The position numbers and the translations under genes are program-made. A DNA stretch of 64,000 nucleotides from Stutzerimonas stutzeri (GTDB lineage: Bacteria > Pseudomonadota > Gammaproteobacteria > Pseudomonadales > Pseudomonadaceae): NCBI GenBank assembly GCA_019056435.1, contig CP077641.1, positions 3,038,001 to 3,102,000 on the forward strand, written 5' to 3'. The notes below the pieces were generated by a model that searched no databases, was not told the DNA's origin, and saw only the letters and a list, made by a program, of their open reading frames with translations. Of this stretch, positions 37,967 to 48,340 are shown piece after piece; within the stretch, counting starts at the first letter, position 1, and every line of letters begins with the position of its first letter.

Positions 37967-39444
37967 ATGAATATTCATACCCCCACCCGTCCAGACATGC
38001 ATTGAATTGGGTGGGTGGCGAGTGGATGAGCGGGGATACGATCCGTGGATCCATCAACCCTGCCACCTATGAGGTCATAGGTACGTATGCCGAAGGGGGT
38101 GTTGAAACCGCCGAAGCGGCCATCACCGCGGCGAAACGTGCAATGCGCGAGACCGACTGGGTGCATGATCGCAAGCTGCGCGCGCGCGTGCTCGACAATC
38201 TTGCAGACGCGTTCGAACGCAATCGGGGCGAACTCATCAAGATCCTCTGCACCGAAAACGGCAAGATTCAAGGCGAGGCTGGCTTTGAAGTCGATCTCTG
38301 CGCGCCGTCACTGCGATACTTTGCCGGTATCGCGCGCACTGAGGCCGGACGGGTCGTGGATTCCAGACCGGGCAGAGTAGCGATGATGATGCGACAGCCG
38401 ATGGGCGTGGCGGGGATCATTGTGCCTTGGAATTCCCCGATAATTCTGACGATACGGTCACTCGCACCTGCGTTGGCGGCCGGCTGTGCGGTAATCGTCA
38501 AGGTGCCAGGCAAGAGCGCGCAGATCGCTTCGACCCTGTCCAAGATATTCAGCAACGTAACGGCACTGCCCCGCGGCGTGATCAATGTTTTTAGCGACGA
38601 GACTGGCGATGGAGCCAAGCATCTCGTTGCCTCGCCGGAGGTGCCGATCATCAGCTTCACCGGTAGCACTGGCACCGGCAAGGCGATCGCGCTCAGCGCC
38701 GCACCGCACTTCAAGCGCGTTGGCCTGGAACTCGGTGGTAAGACGCCATCGATCGTGTTCAACGATGCCGATCTCGATCTCGCGCTCCCCATCCTGGAAA
38801 AGTCAGTGACGGTGTTTGCCGGCCAGTTCTGTGTGACCGGGCAGCGGGTGATCGTGCAGGAAGGGATCGCCGACGAGTTTCGCAAGCGCTTTGCCGAGCG
38901 CCTGCGTGCGGTAAAGGTCGGGCCTGCTGCAGACCTGTCGAGCGACATGGGTCCAATGATCGACCGCGAGAACGTCGAGCGCGTCGATAATCTGATTGAA
39001 CGCGCCATTGCGCAGGGCGCGCAGACCATCGTGCGAGGTGGTCCGGTAGCCGAAGGCCCGCTGTCGAAAGGCGCATTCTTTCGCCCCGCGTTTCTGGAGG
39101 TAAGCGATCCGACAATGCCAATCGTCCAGGAAGAGACATTCGGGCCGGTTGTCACCATGCAGAGGTTCGCAACGGAACAGGAGGCCGTTGCGTTGGCCAA
39201 CGACAGCATCTATGGCCTGGGAGCGAGCATCTGGACGCGCGATCTCTCCAAAGCGCTGCGGATCGCACCCCGTATCGAAGCGGGCATGGTCTGGATCAAC
39301 GAGTGGGGCGCACTCGGCGAAGACACCGAGGAGGGCGGTTCCAAGCAGTCGGGGCTCGGCCGTCTGAATGGTGTGGCTGCGATTGAGGACTTCACCGAGA
39401 TCAGAACGATAACGCTCAACCCAGGCCAGATAGATGTGCTTTGA
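37967..39444 (+). CDS. NAD(P)-dependent aldehyde dehydrogenase, frameshift near start
   Basis: The ALDH fold has VPWNSPIILTIRSLAPALAAG, SFTGSTGTGKAI, the general-base LELGGKTP, the catalytic Cys in GQFCVTGQR and a C-terminal ETFGPV. The usual KPSE is VPGK here. A GGAG-preceded ATG at 37967 (MNIHTPTRPDMH) is one base out of frame at TT 38002-38003. Adding one T gives 492 aa. It probably oxidises an aldehyde made in the pathway controlled by the DmpR-type protein upstream. The 37740-37966 gap shows no gene. Confidence 0.85.
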
Positions 39445-39831
39445 GGTTATGGCGCGAACATCCATACGGGTGCAGATAACTTCAACTCCGACTTCGACTG
39501 TTAAAGATGTCGCTCAACAGAGCAAACATGAGAAGGTCGATGGATATCGGCAAATAAATGTCACGCAGTTGGATGTTTAGGTTATCTGATTCCCCCATTA
39601 GGAAGGCAAATAAAAGTACTGGGTAAGGGAACAGCCGTTGGCCGCAGTAGGTTCGTCGGATGAGTCTATTGCTCCTTCTAACGGTTCCCGCAAATTCTGG
39701 CGGCGTAACAAATATCAGTAATATTCTCAAGCAAGCGCTATAGGCTCGATTATGTTGAGAGCAAGCCAGTTGGCCATCTTGTAAGTAACACGAAGCTTAT
39801 GTATTAACCACCCTATCTAGGGGCGTGAGCT
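39445..39831. other. Gene-free AT-richer region
   Basis: No gene, repeat or clear promoter element was recognised. Confidence 0.5.
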
Positions 39832-40383
39832 ATGAGCGGAAGTATCGATACGGGAATCATATTAAGTAGCAGTGACGTCGGTAGTCCTGATCGCGCAGAA
39901 CAAGCAAGACGACTGTTGATGTTGCTAATGGAGACGGAGAAAGCAATCTATAATGATCCCGGTATCGCTTCGACTTATCTGAACCAGGCAATTAGTTTGC
40001 TGGCGGTCACCAAGCATAACAAACAAAACCCATACAAGCCTCGTGGAGGGTTGGCGAACTGGCAGATATCACGCGTAGATAAATTTATAAATGACAACAT
40101 CAGCAACAAAATACGGACAATTGAACTTTCCTCATTGCTAAGCTTGAGCGTCAGCCATTTTACACATGCGTTCAAACAAACAACCGGCATGACCCCTTCA
40201 ATATACGTAGCGAGCGTACGTGTAAAGGCTGCGCAGCAATTTATGCTTTCCTCTACGCGTTCCTTAAGCGACGTTGCGCTAAGTCACGGTTTCTGCGATC
40301 AGGCACACTTTTGCCGTGTATTTAGACGCAAAACAGGCTTGTCGCCAAAAACTTGGCGAAAGTTATATGCCTCCAACGCCTGA
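39832..40383 (+). CDS. Short AraC-family regulator
   Basis: The 183-aa protein has a C-terminal double HTH of the AraC/XylS type (KIRTIELSSLLSLSVSHFTHAFKQTTGMTP, then DVALSHGFCDQAHFCRVFRRKTGLSP). The N-terminal ~80 residues are too short for a classical cupin sensor, so ligand sensing is unclear. GC is lower than in the neighbours. The gene stands alone and its target is not evident. Confidence 0.8.
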   Translation: MSGSIDTGIILSSSDVGSPDRAEQARRLLMLLMETEKAIYNDPGIASTYLNQAISLLAVTKHNKQNPYKPRGGLANWQISRVDKFINDNISNKIRTIELSSLLSLSVSHFTHAFKQTTGMTPSIYVASVRVKAAQQFMLSSTRSLSDVALSHGFCDQAHFCRVFRRKTGLSPKTWRKLYASNA

Positions 40384-41118
40384 CTATCCGATTCATCATT
40401 TTACGTACGTCGGCACCGTATAAGGAGAGGCGCGGCCACTCGAAATGAGGACATCATCGGATTGCCGCAAGCAACTGTATGGATACAAGGTGCGTAAATC
40501 CGTTGTGCCCCCCGAGTTGTCAAAAAACTCGATGGACAAGACTGCAGAAATACTTGCTGCGAGACTGTGCTAAGGTGCCTTGACGAACACGCGGAGCCGC
40601 TGAACGTGCGGCACCCACTGGTATTAAAATGGCTGCTTTTGGCCGCAAGCCGCCCACCGTTCCCAGCTGCAATCGGCTTAAAGGTGCATTGGGAGCCATT
40701 TGGTCTACTCGTTGTTCTAGCATCCTAAGCAGGCTAGCCAGCGGTCGCAGTTAGGCAGAAAGGGAAACGCTATGTTTTCTGTATGCTCGATAGCATGTAA
40801 TGAGTGGCGGAGTACCAAGGTCTTTCCTACCAGCTCTCCCGGTCTTTCCTGATCAATTCGGAAGCAGACACGACATTCTCGCCGGCAGCCTACTTTCGCG
40901 AGAGGCTACCTCTGTCCGACAGTTGCACTGTCCTGACCAAAAACGTCCCCGCAGCGATGACTTGAAGTCTGGCTTGCGAAGCTATCCTCATGAATACCTC
41001 CGACCGGCATGCGGACGGCCCGACATGGAGTGGCCGTGCTAGGCTTGGGTCTGGCTGTTACATGGCCGATACGAACAGTTACGCATGGCCCGACTCGGCG
41101 CCCTGTTTGGAGTCCCGC
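40384..41118. other. Long gene-free region
   Basis: About 0.7 kb with no gene I can support. Short open frames here lack ribosome sites and family features. Confidence 0.5.
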
Positions 41119-43030
41119 ATGATCGCGCGCCCACCATCCGAGCTTCCAAGCGACCTTTCAGCGTTCGTTGCTACGCACTTCGCTGGCCGAGGCCCTAATC
41201 CGGATCGGCTAATCGCCGAATCCTGGTACCGCAGCGTCTACGAGCACGGGCTCGATCCAGCTAAACGTGCCTCTCATGTTCAGCTCGAGCACCACGAGAT
41301 CCGCCTGCATCAAGAGGAGCACCATGACTTTCTGGCCATCGCGAGCCAGGGCGTGGAAGGGCTCGCGCGGCGCCTGAACCCGGCCGGTTTTGCGGTGCTG
41401 CTCAGTGATTGCCGCGGCATCACGCTTGATGCGCGACTGCCTGGGGAGCACAGCCCCTACGCGGACTCGGGGCTGGTGATTGGCAGTTGCTGGGACGAGT
41501 CGCTGGTGGGGACCAATGGCATCGGCACGGGGCTGGCGGCCGGCCAGCCACTGATCATCCACCGGGACGAGCATTTTCTCAGCAGCAACGCCGTGCTGAG
41601 TTGCTCGGTGGCACCGCTGTTCGATCCCCAGGGTGCATTGCTGGGCTGCCTCAATGCCTCGTGCCTCAACAGTGGCGGGCCGAAGCAGGCGCAGTACCTG
41701 ACGCTCCAGTTGGTAAGCCTGTACGCTCGACTCATTGAGAACGCCAGCTTCCGCCAGCGCTATGCCGGTTGCGTGATGCTGACCCTGGGTGGCGAAGCCG
41801 GCGACCTCGGCAACGAGCGTTTGCTGGCGGTGGATGCGGCGGGCCGAATTCTCGGAGCCAATCGCGCATCCTTTTTGATTGCCGGTCAAGGGATCTCGCT
41901 GCTGGGGGCGGACGTCCAGGATGTCCTGTCCGTGTCGCTGGATCAACTGATCGCCCTGACTCAGGGGGCCAGCGCAGTGCATCCTTGCGGCCAGCCGGCG
42001 GAGCGGTGTTGGAGGTCACGCTGCGTATGCCCGCCGCCGAGCGGTGCGCCCGGAACGAGCAGGGCGTGAGCGTGGTTCCGACAGAGCCGACGCTTGAGCA
42101 CCTGGCAGGGGAGGACCCCAACCTGCAACGCTCCGTCCAGAAGCTGCGGCGCGTGCTTGATCGCGACATTTCGCTGTTGCTAACAGGCGAGACGGGTACC
42201 GGAAAGGAAGCGTTTGCGCGGGCGATCCATCAGGCTAGCATCCGCGCCAGGGGGCCCTTCGTCGCGCTCAATTGCGCCGCGATCCCGGAGTCGCTGATCG
42301 AGAGCGAGCTGTTCGGCTACCGTGCCGGGACCTTTACCGGCGCCAGCCGGCAGGGGATGAAAGGCAAGCTGGAGCAGGCCAATGGCGGGACGCTGTTTCT
42401 CGACGAGATCGGCGATATGCCGGCGCATTTGCAGACGCGGCTGCTACGCGTGCTGGCCGAACGGGAACTGGAATACCGCTGGGCGCCGCGACACCGGTAG
42501 CGCTGAACGTGCAGCTTGTGTGCGCGACGCACCGCGACCTGCCTGCCATGGTGGCTGCCGGCGAGTTTCGTGAGGACCTGTATTACCGGCTCAACGGATT
42601 GGCGATCAGGCTGCCCGCCTTGCGCGATCGGGCGGATCGTATGGCGCTTATCCGTCGTGTTTTGCTACGTGAGGCTGGGGGCGAGCATGTTGAACTGGCC
42701 ACTGATGCCATGGAGAGCCTGGCCGGTTATGGGTGGCCTGGCAACGTGCGCCAGCTCATCAACGTGCTGCGCTGCGCCGTCGCGCTGGCTGACGACGGGA
42801 TGATTGGTCTCGACTGCCTGCCGCAGGAGGTCCTGTCTGTGCGCTCGGAGGGGGCATCCGTTGCACATTCGTTGGTGACGACCCGGGACGCTGCCGAAGC
42901 GGCGCATCTGCGGGCGACACTCGAGCTGCACCGCGGCAACGTTACGTTGGCGGCGCGTTCGCTTGGCATCAACCGCGCCACCCTTTATCGCAAGCTGCAC
43001 CGTTATGGCCTGGCGGCGTTGCGCAAATAA
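41119..43030 (+). CDS. AcoR-type sigma-54 activator, frameshifted
   Basis: The N-terminal GAF-type sensor ([16 protein letters not shown], then [19 protein letters not shown]) is typical of AcoR-like regulators. The AAA+ core has [37 protein letters not shown] and WPGNVRQL. The C-terminal Fis HTH is [20 protein letters not shown]. One base is missing near 41994-41996 and another at 42472-42473; repair gives 637 aa. The ATG at 41119 has GGAG 6 nt upstream. It converges on the aldA/PQQ-alcohol dehydrogenase operon, whose promoter is sigma-54-type, and is the probable activator. Confidence 0.85.
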
Positions 43031-43083
43031 TGCCTCGCAGGTGACTTAGTCTGCTCGGCGGGGCGCCCGCTCGCCCAAATAGC

Positions 43084-43108
43084 AAGAACCCCGCCGGGGC
43101 GGGTTCTT
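43084..43108. terminator. Bidirectional terminator between acoR-like gene and aldA
   Basis: AAGAACCC (43084-43091) pairs with GGGTTCTT (43101-43108) around a GC-rich centre. The hairpin is flanked by A on one side and T on the other, and lies between two convergent stop codons. Confidence 0.8.
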
Positions 43109-43123
43109 CGTCATCTAAGTCAC

Positions 43124-44560
43124 TCAGCTCTGTACATACACCGCATGGGTGTGAGTGTACTCGTACAGCCCATGCTTGCCGTCCGCACCGCCGATGCCGG
43201 ATTTGCGCACCCCGGCGTGGAAGCCCTGCATCGCCTCGAAGTTTTCGCGGTTGATGTAGGTCTCGCCGAAGTCCAGCCCGGCGGCGGCCTTCATCGCGGT
43301 GGAGAGGTCGCGGGTGTAGACCGAGGAGGTCAGGCCGTACTCGCAGTCGTTGGCTAGGGCAATGGCTTCGTCCAGGTCGTCGATGATCTGCACCGGCAGC
43401 ACCGGGCCGAAGACTTCCTTGCGCATGATTTCCATGTCCTGCGAGCAGTTGGCGAGCAGCGTCGGCTGGTAGTGGAAGCCCTTGCCCAGGTCCGCCACGG
43501 CGCCGCCGGTGACGAGCTGTGCACCCTGGCTCTGAGCGGTGCGGACCATCTGCTCGACCTTGCGCAGCCCTGCCTCGTTGATCAGCGGGCCCATCTCCAC
43601 ATCCGCCTGGGCGATGGGGTCGCCATAGCGCGTCTCGGCCAGGGCACCGGCGATGCGTTCGATGAACTGCTCGGCCACGCCGCGCTGCACATAGACACGC
43701 TCGGCGCAGTTGCACACCTGCCCGGTGTTGATGATCCGCGACGCGCGAATCGCCGTGACGGCGAGGTCCAGGTCCGCATCGTTCATGACGATCGCCGGAG
43801 CCTTGCCGCCCAGCTCGAGGTTAAGCTTGGTGACGTTCTGCGCCGCGGCGGCCATGATCCGCTGGCCGGTGCCGACGCTGCCGGTAAAGCTGATCATGTC
43901 GATCTGGTCGCTGGTGGTCAGCGCGCTGCCAACGCCCGCGCCGCTGCCGCAGACCACGTTGAACACGCCCTTGGGTAGGTCGGTCTCGGCCACCAGCTTG
44001 GCGAATTCGAAGCAGTTGTTCGGCGTCTCCTCGCTGGGTTTGATGACGATGGTGTTGCCGGTGACCAGCGCTGGCGCCATCTTCCGGGCGATCAGGAAGA
44101 AGGGGAAGTTCCACGGCAGAATGCCGGCCACCACGCCCAGCGGTTTGCGGAACAGGAAGATGTTCTCGCCCGGGCGGTCGCTGGTGATGATCTCGCCCTC
44201 GATACGCCGCGCCCATTCGGCCATGTAGTCGAGGTAGTCGGCAGTGAAGTTGACTTCGATCAGCGCCAGGCTCTGGATCTTGCCGCCTTCCTCGGTGATG
44301 ACGCGGGCCAGCCGCCCGGCATTCTGGCGGATCTTGCTGGCGATGGCGCGCAGGTAACCGGCGCGCTCGATGGCAGGCTTCTGGCTCCAGCTTTTCTGCG
44401 CGGCGCGGGCTGCCGCGATGGCGCGTTCGGCGGTGGCCGCATCGGATTCGGGCACGCGGGAGAGCACCGCGCCCGTTGCCGGATTGCGCACCTCAATGAG
44501 GTTGTCGCAGGCGACGAAGGCGCCGTCGATGTAGTTCTGGTAAGTGGTTGCGTCAGTCAT
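43124..44560 (-). CDS. aldA: Lactaldehyde/glycolaldehyde dehydrogenase AldA-like
   Basis: The 478-aa protein matches E. coli AldA closely in length and motifs: TADYLDYMAEWARRIEGEI, ILPWNFPFFLIARKMAPAL, KPSEETPNN, LELGGKAPAIV, catalytic INTGQVCNCAERVYV, and C-terminal FGETYINRENFEAMQGFHAG. AldA oxidises small hydroxy-aldehydes with NAD. The start at 44560 is supported by GGAG 7 nt upstream. It follows the alcohol dehydrogenase gene by 16 bp, so alcohol to aldehyde (periplasm) and aldehyde to acid (cytosol) are probably linked. Confidence 0.9.
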   Translation of the reverse strand: MTDATTYQNYIDGAFVACDNLIEVRNPATGAVLSRVPESDAATAERAIAAARAAQKSWSQKPAIERAGYLRAIASKIRQNAGRLARVITEEGGKIQSLALIEVNFTADYLDYMAEWARRIEGEIITSDRPGENIFLFRKPLGVVAGILPWNFPFFLIARKMAPALVTGNTIVIKPSEETPNNCFEFAKLVAETDLPKGVFNVVCGSGAGVGSALTTSDQIDMISFTGSVGTGQRIMAAAAQNVTKLNLELGGKAPAIVMNDADLDLAVTAIRASRIINTGQVCNCAERVYVQRGVAEQFIERIAGALAETRYGDPIAQADVEMGPLINEAGLRKVEQMVRTAQSQGAQLVTGGAVADLGKGFHYQPTLLANCSQDMEIMRKEVFGPVLPVQIIDDLDEAIALANDCEYGLTSSVYTRDLSTAMKAAAGLDFGETYINRENFEAMQGFHAGVRKSGIGGADGKHGLYEYTHTHAVYVQS

Positions 44561-44576
44561 GTTGATCTCCTTGGCA

Positions 44577-46733
44577 TCAATTGCTGGCAGTTTTCTGGGT
44601 CGGCTGCGGCAGGTCGTCAGGGCCATGCTCGAGGCGGTCGTGGGCACGCTTGATCAGGTACTGGTGGATCTGCTCCATCTGCTCCTGGTTGAACGCTTCG
44701 GCAAAGGAGGGCATGCCATCCGGGATGCGTGCGCCGTAGAGGATGCCGAGGAACTGCTCATGCTTTTCCGGCGTGAGCATGCGCAGGTCCGGCAGCACGC
44801 CGCCGCTGACCGCGTGGATGCCGTGGCACTGGGAGCAATAGCCGTCGTAGAGCTTGGCGCCGGCCTCGACGGTGGCCGCATCGGCGGTCAGTGGCGGCGG
44901 CTTGGGCGCATCCTCACGCGGCGCCGGTTCCTGCAGTTCGGCGGTGCCGCCGAGCTTGTAGGTGAGCACCTGGGCGTAGGGCTGAACGCCGGCGCGCAGC
45001 GACAGGGCGCCGGCGAAGGTGGAGAAGGCGCCGCCCCAGCCTGCCATGAAGGTCACGTACTGCTCGCCGTCCACGCTGTAGGTAACGGGCGCCGCCATCA
45101 CGCCGCTCGCGGCGGGTTGCTCCCAGAGCTTCTTACCGGTGTCGGCGGCGTAGGCGATGACGCGACCGTCGGCGCTGCCTTCGAACACCAGGTTGCCTGC
45201 AGTGGTCAGCGTGCCGCCGTTGAAGATGGTGACGTAGGGCACTTCCCAGGCCTGCTCTTGCTTGACCGGATCCCAGGCGATCAGCTTGCCGGACCAGGTG
45301 TCGGCGTACTTGCCGAGGCCTTCCGGGTCCTCGGGCATCATCCCGGTCTTGAGGCCCAGCTGGTACATGCTCTTGAATTTGTTGCGCGTCGGCTTATCCG
45401 GCACGTGCTCGTACCACGCCGACATGATGTGCGCCGGGATGTAGACGAGGCCCGTGTTCGGGTTATAGGACATGGGGTGCCAGTCATGAGCGCCCCAGAA
45501 GCCCGGCTGGACCAGCTTGGCCTTCTTTTCACCTTTCCAGTAGGCCGCCGCTTCGTCGTCGACGATGGGCCGGCCAGTCTTCAGATCGACGCCCTTGGCC
45601 CAGTTAATCGGCACGATGTTTTCAGCCGAGAGCAGCTCGCCGGTGGCGCGGTCGATGACGTAGAAGAAGCCGTTCTTCGGCGCCTGCATCATCACCTTGC
45701 GCTGTTTGCCCTCTATCTCGAGGTCAGCCAGGATCATGTGCTGCGTGGCGGTGTAGTCCCAGGCATCGCCCGGCGTGGTCTGGTAGTGCCAGACGTATTC
45801 GCCGGTGTCGGCGTTGACCGCGACGATGGAGGACAGGAACAGGTTGTCGCCCTTGCCCTCGCTGCGCCAGATCGGGTCCCACAGCGAGCCGTTGCCGACT
45901 CCGATGTAGAGCAGGTTCAGCTCCGGGTCGTAGGCGAAGGAGTCCCAGGCAGTGCCGCCGCCGCCCTGTTCGACGAAGGCGTGGCCATGCCAAGTCTTCT
46001 TGGCGATCTCCATGCCCTTGCCTTCGGCGGGTTTGTCGGGATCGCCCGGTACGGTGAAGAAGCGCCAGGCCTGCTTGCCGGTCTCGGCGTCGTAGGCGGT
46101 GACGTACCCGCGCACACCGAACTCGGCCCCGCCGTTGCCGATCACCACCTTGCCGTTCACCACACGCGGTGCGCCGGTGATGGAATAACTGCGGGCCTTG
46201 TCGTAGCGGGTGTCGACCGACCAGACACGCTCACCGGTCTTGGCGTCGATAGCTTCCAGGCGCCCGTCGAGGACGCCCACGTAGACCTTGCCCTTCCACA
46301 CGGCAACGCCGCGGTTGATCGCATCGCAGCAGGCCTCACCGGCGCGGGAACGGTCGGACTGGGGGTCGTACTTCCAGATTTCTTTACCGGTACGCGCATC
46401 GAGCGCGTAGACGATGGAGAAGGGGCCGGTGGTGTACATCACGCCGTCAACCACGATGGGCGTGGCTTCGACGCCGCGGTCGATGTCGAGCTTGTAGCTC
46501 CAGGCCAGGCCGAGTTCGTCGACGTTGGCGTCGGTGATCTTCTCAAGCGGGCTATAGCGCTGCTCGCCATAGTCGCGGCCGTGGCTCATCCAGTTGCCGG
46601 GCTCGGCGTCGGCATTGGCGATGCGCTGGCCGTCCACATCGGCGGCATACAGCGGCAGGGACAGTAGCGCGGCTAGGCTGGCGCCAAGCAGAGCGGTGGG
46701 CCGTCGGCCCGAACAGGGATCGAACTGATTCAT
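44577..46733 (-). CDS. PQQ- and heme-c-dependent alcohol dehydrogenase (quinohemoprotein)
   Basis: The 718-aa protein has an N-terminal signal peptide (LLGASLAALLSLPLYAAD), an eight-bladed PQQ propeller with tryptophan-docking repeats (DARTGKEIWKYDP, DAKTGERVWSVD, DAETGKQAWRF), the adjacent-Cys disulfide (EACCDAINRG), and a C-terminal cytochrome c domain with CSQCH. This is the type II ADH layout: alcohol oxidation in the periplasm with electrons passed to heme. It is the first gene of the operon with aldA, behind the sigma-54 promoter at 46792-46807. Confidence 0.92.
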   Translation of the reverse strand: MNQFDPCSGRRPTALLGASLAALLSLPLYAADVDGQRIANADAEPGNWMSHGRDYGEQRYSPLEKITDANVDELGLAWSYKLDIDRGVEATPIVVDGVMYTTGPFSIVYALDARTGKEIWKYDPQSDRSRAGEACCDAINRGVAVWKGKVYVGVLDGRLEAIDAKTGERVWSVDTRYDKARSYSITGAPRVVNGKVVIGNGGAEFGVRGYVTAYDAETGKQAWRFFTVPGDPDKPAEGKGMEIAKKTWHGHAFVEQGGGGTAWDSFAYDPELNLLYIGVGNGSLWDPIWRSEGKGDNLFLSSIVAVNADTGEYVWHYQTTPGDAWDYTATQHMILADLEIEGKQRKVMMQAPKNGFFYVIDRATGELLSAENIVPINWAKGVDLKTGRPIVDDEAAAYWKGEKKAKLVQPGFWGAHDWHPMSYNPNTGLVYIPAHIMSAWYEHVPDKPTRNKFKSMYQLGLKTGMMPEDPEGLGKYADTWSGKLIAWDPVKQEQAWEVPYVTIFNGGTLTTAGNLVFEGSADGRVIAYAADTGKKLWEQPAASGVMAAPVTYSVDGEQYVTFMAGWGGAFSTFAGALSLRAGVQPYAQVLTYKLGGTAELQEPAPREDAPKPPPLTADAATVEAGAKLYDGYCSQCHGIHAVSGGVLPDLRMLTPEKHEQFLGILYGARIPDGMPSFAEAFNQEQMEQIHQYLIKRAHDRLEHGPDDLPQPTQKTASN

Positions 46734-46791
46734 CGAAGGCTCTCTCTTGTTATTGGATAGGGCCGCCACGCAGGGCAGGTAAACCGAAGAG

Positions 46792-46807
46792 AGCAACCGC
46801 TGTGCCA
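46792..46807 (-). promoter_or_regulatory. Sigma-54 promoter of the alcohol dehydrogenase operon
   Basis: Minus strand TGGCACAGCGGTTGCT is a near-consensus -24/-12 element with GG-N10-GC spacing, 59 bp upstream of the start codon. Confidence 0.85.
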
Positions 46808-46882
46808 GCCGTTCCGATTTCGCCGCGAACCCAGGGGTGGCATGGGCTGGCGCGATCCACGTCCGCCGCGGTTGAAGGGACC

Positions 46883-46934
46883 TGTCGCACCTGGGCCGTT
46901 GCACGGCTGCGACACCTGTCGCGTCTCTGCGACA
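46883..46934 (-). promoter_or_regulatory. Palindromic upstream activating sites
   Basis: TGTCGC-N6-GCGACA (46917-46934) is a perfect palindrome. A second, wider pair TGTCGC (46883-46888) / GCGACA (46909-46914) lies next to it. The distance of 80-140 bp from the sigma-54 promoter is right for enhancer sites of the AcoR-like activator. Confidence 0.65.
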
Positions 46935-46960
46935 GGGGGGCAGGCGGGGGCGCGATCACA

Positions 46961-47237
46961 GGTTGGTCGACTGGCTACACGATTACGCGCGCTAGCGGCG
47001 CCAACAACCGAAGCAGGGGCTGTATCTGCGCAAGGTGTACTCGGCCAGGGTTCGGGGTTTCGGGCGTTTGTCCCGAGTTACACCGAGATGCGCAACCGGA
47101 TGCCGAACAAGTTTGACTTGCCGGGCCAGACGAATCCAACTGCGAGCAGGCCGAGCAGGCCGAGCAGGCCGAGCAGGGGATCAGTGGGTGATTGAGTTCA
47201 GTTCACGCAACAGCGCTGATTGACAGCGGGCGATCTG
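46961..47237 (+). pseudogene. Scar of fused UvrD-helicase and DUF3883 gene fragments
   Basis: Bases 46961-47060 align with the UvrD part of the helicase gene (24041-24146: GACTGGCTA, CGCCAACAACC, AAGCAGGGGCTGTA, ACTCGGCCA), with a TAG in frame. Bases ~47061-47237 align with the DUF3883 gene (29485-29641: GGCGTTTGTCCC, ATGCCG..CAAGTT, CAGTGGGTGAT). They include four 9-bp units of CCGAGCAGG type (47142-47177). It is the remains of a former copy of the island after an internal deletion. The rest of 46734-47351 has no gene. Confidence 0.8.
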
Positions 47238-47351
47238 GGTGTCGCTGGAGCGAGGGGAGTTCTCGAACTCGCGATCTGCTGCATCCTAAATGCTCGCTCA
47301 AGAATGCAATGGTCATTGCGAACAGTAGTGAACGCGAAGGTTAGGCGTCGC

Positions 47352-48245
47352 TTACATATGGTGATGGTCCAGCAGAAAGTCTACGAATACCCGAACCCGC
47401 GCGGGCATTGCAGCGCCCCCAATGAAGACTGCATGGATCGGTTCCCTGTCGCCGGGGTTCCAAGCTTCGAGCAGCGGCACCAGATCGCCACGCTGCAGAT
47501 CCTTCGCCACGCTGAATTCGCCGATACGAGCGATACCGGCACCAACCCGGGCCAGTTGCGCCAGCGCCTCACCACTGCTGCATTCGATGTTGCCGCTGAC
47601 CTTCACGGAAATCTCTTTCCCGTTGCGTATGAATGGCCAGTTGGGTTCGGCACGGCGGAAGTTGAAGCGCAGGCAGTTGTGTCGTAGCAGGTCTTCCGGT
47701 TCCTCAGGTATGCCGTGGCGCTGAAGATACTCGGGCGAGGCCACTACGACTTGGCCGGTGTCGCCGATCTTGCGCGCGGTGAGCGGGCTGTCAGGCAGGC
47801 GGCCAAAACGTACTGCTACGTCGGCCTGGCCAGCAAGAATATCGACTACCTCGTCGCCTAGGGTGAGGTCGACAACAATGTTCGGATAGCGGGCGCTGAA
47901 TGCTGCTACCAAGGGAACAATGGCAAGTCGCCCATGGCCGAGGGCGGCGCTGACCCGTAAGCGGCCTCTGGGCATGCCCTGGTCGGCGATGGCTTCTTCG
48001 ACCTCAGCCATGTCAACCAGAATTCGCCGGGCGCCACGCAGGTAAGCCTCGCCCTCTGCCGTAAGGGTGATCGCTCGGGTGGTCCGCAATAACAGGCGGG
48101 TTCCAAGACGTTGTTCGGTGCGCGCGATAATTCGGCTGACCGCTGAGGGCGTTAGCCCCAATGCACGCGCGGCGGCCGACAGGCTGCCTTCCTGCGCTAC
48201 CGTGGCGAATACAGCCATTTCGCCTGATCTGCCGTTGAAGTCCAT
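47352..48245 (-). CDS. LysR-family regulator
   Basis: The 297-aa LTTR has an HTH at residues 8-66 (EMAVFATVAQEGSLSAAARALG, LTPSAVSRIIARTEQRLG) and an effector domain (GRLRVSAALGHGRLAIVPLV, LARVGAGIARIGEFSVAKDL). It is divergent from an MFS exporter at 48341 across 95 bp, the usual layout of a LysR protein controlling its neighbour. Confidence 0.88.
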   Translation of the reverse strand: MDFNGRSGEMAVFATVAQEGSLSAAARALGLTPSAVSRIIARTEQRLGTRLLLRTTRAITLTAEGEAYLRGARRILVDMAEVEEAIADQGMPRGRLRVSAALGHGRLAIVPLVAAFSARYPNIVVDLTLGDEVVDILAGQADVAVRFGRLPDSPLTARKIGDTGQVVVASPEYLQRHGIPEEPEDLLRHNCLRFNFRRAEPNWPFIRNGKEISVKVSGNIECSSGEALAQLARVGAGIARIGEFSVAKDLQRGDLVPLLEAWNPGDREPIHAVFIGGAAMPARVRVFVDFLLDHHHM

Positions 48246-48340
48246 CTGTGATCCCTACGCAAAGGTGTTTGCCAGAGAACGCTATCTACCGCCTGAATGT
48301 GCCAGATCGTAGCATTGACGGCACAGATGAGGAGCCTTCT

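Noticed and set aside
40623-40780. A short frame starting MAAFGRKPPT in the gene-free region before the AcoR-type gene
   Set aside because: Short, without a ribosome site, and no family was recognised.
44544-46667. A 707-codon open frame opposite the PQQ alcohol dehydrogenase gene
   Set aside because: It mirrors the high-GC coding strand, has no family motifs and no ribosome site, and the opposite frame is a clear dehydrogenase.
47142-47177. Four CCGAGCAGG-type units suggesting a CRISPR or minisatellite
   Set aside because: Units are 9 bp without spacers and lie inside a decayed coding fragment. This is simple slippage.
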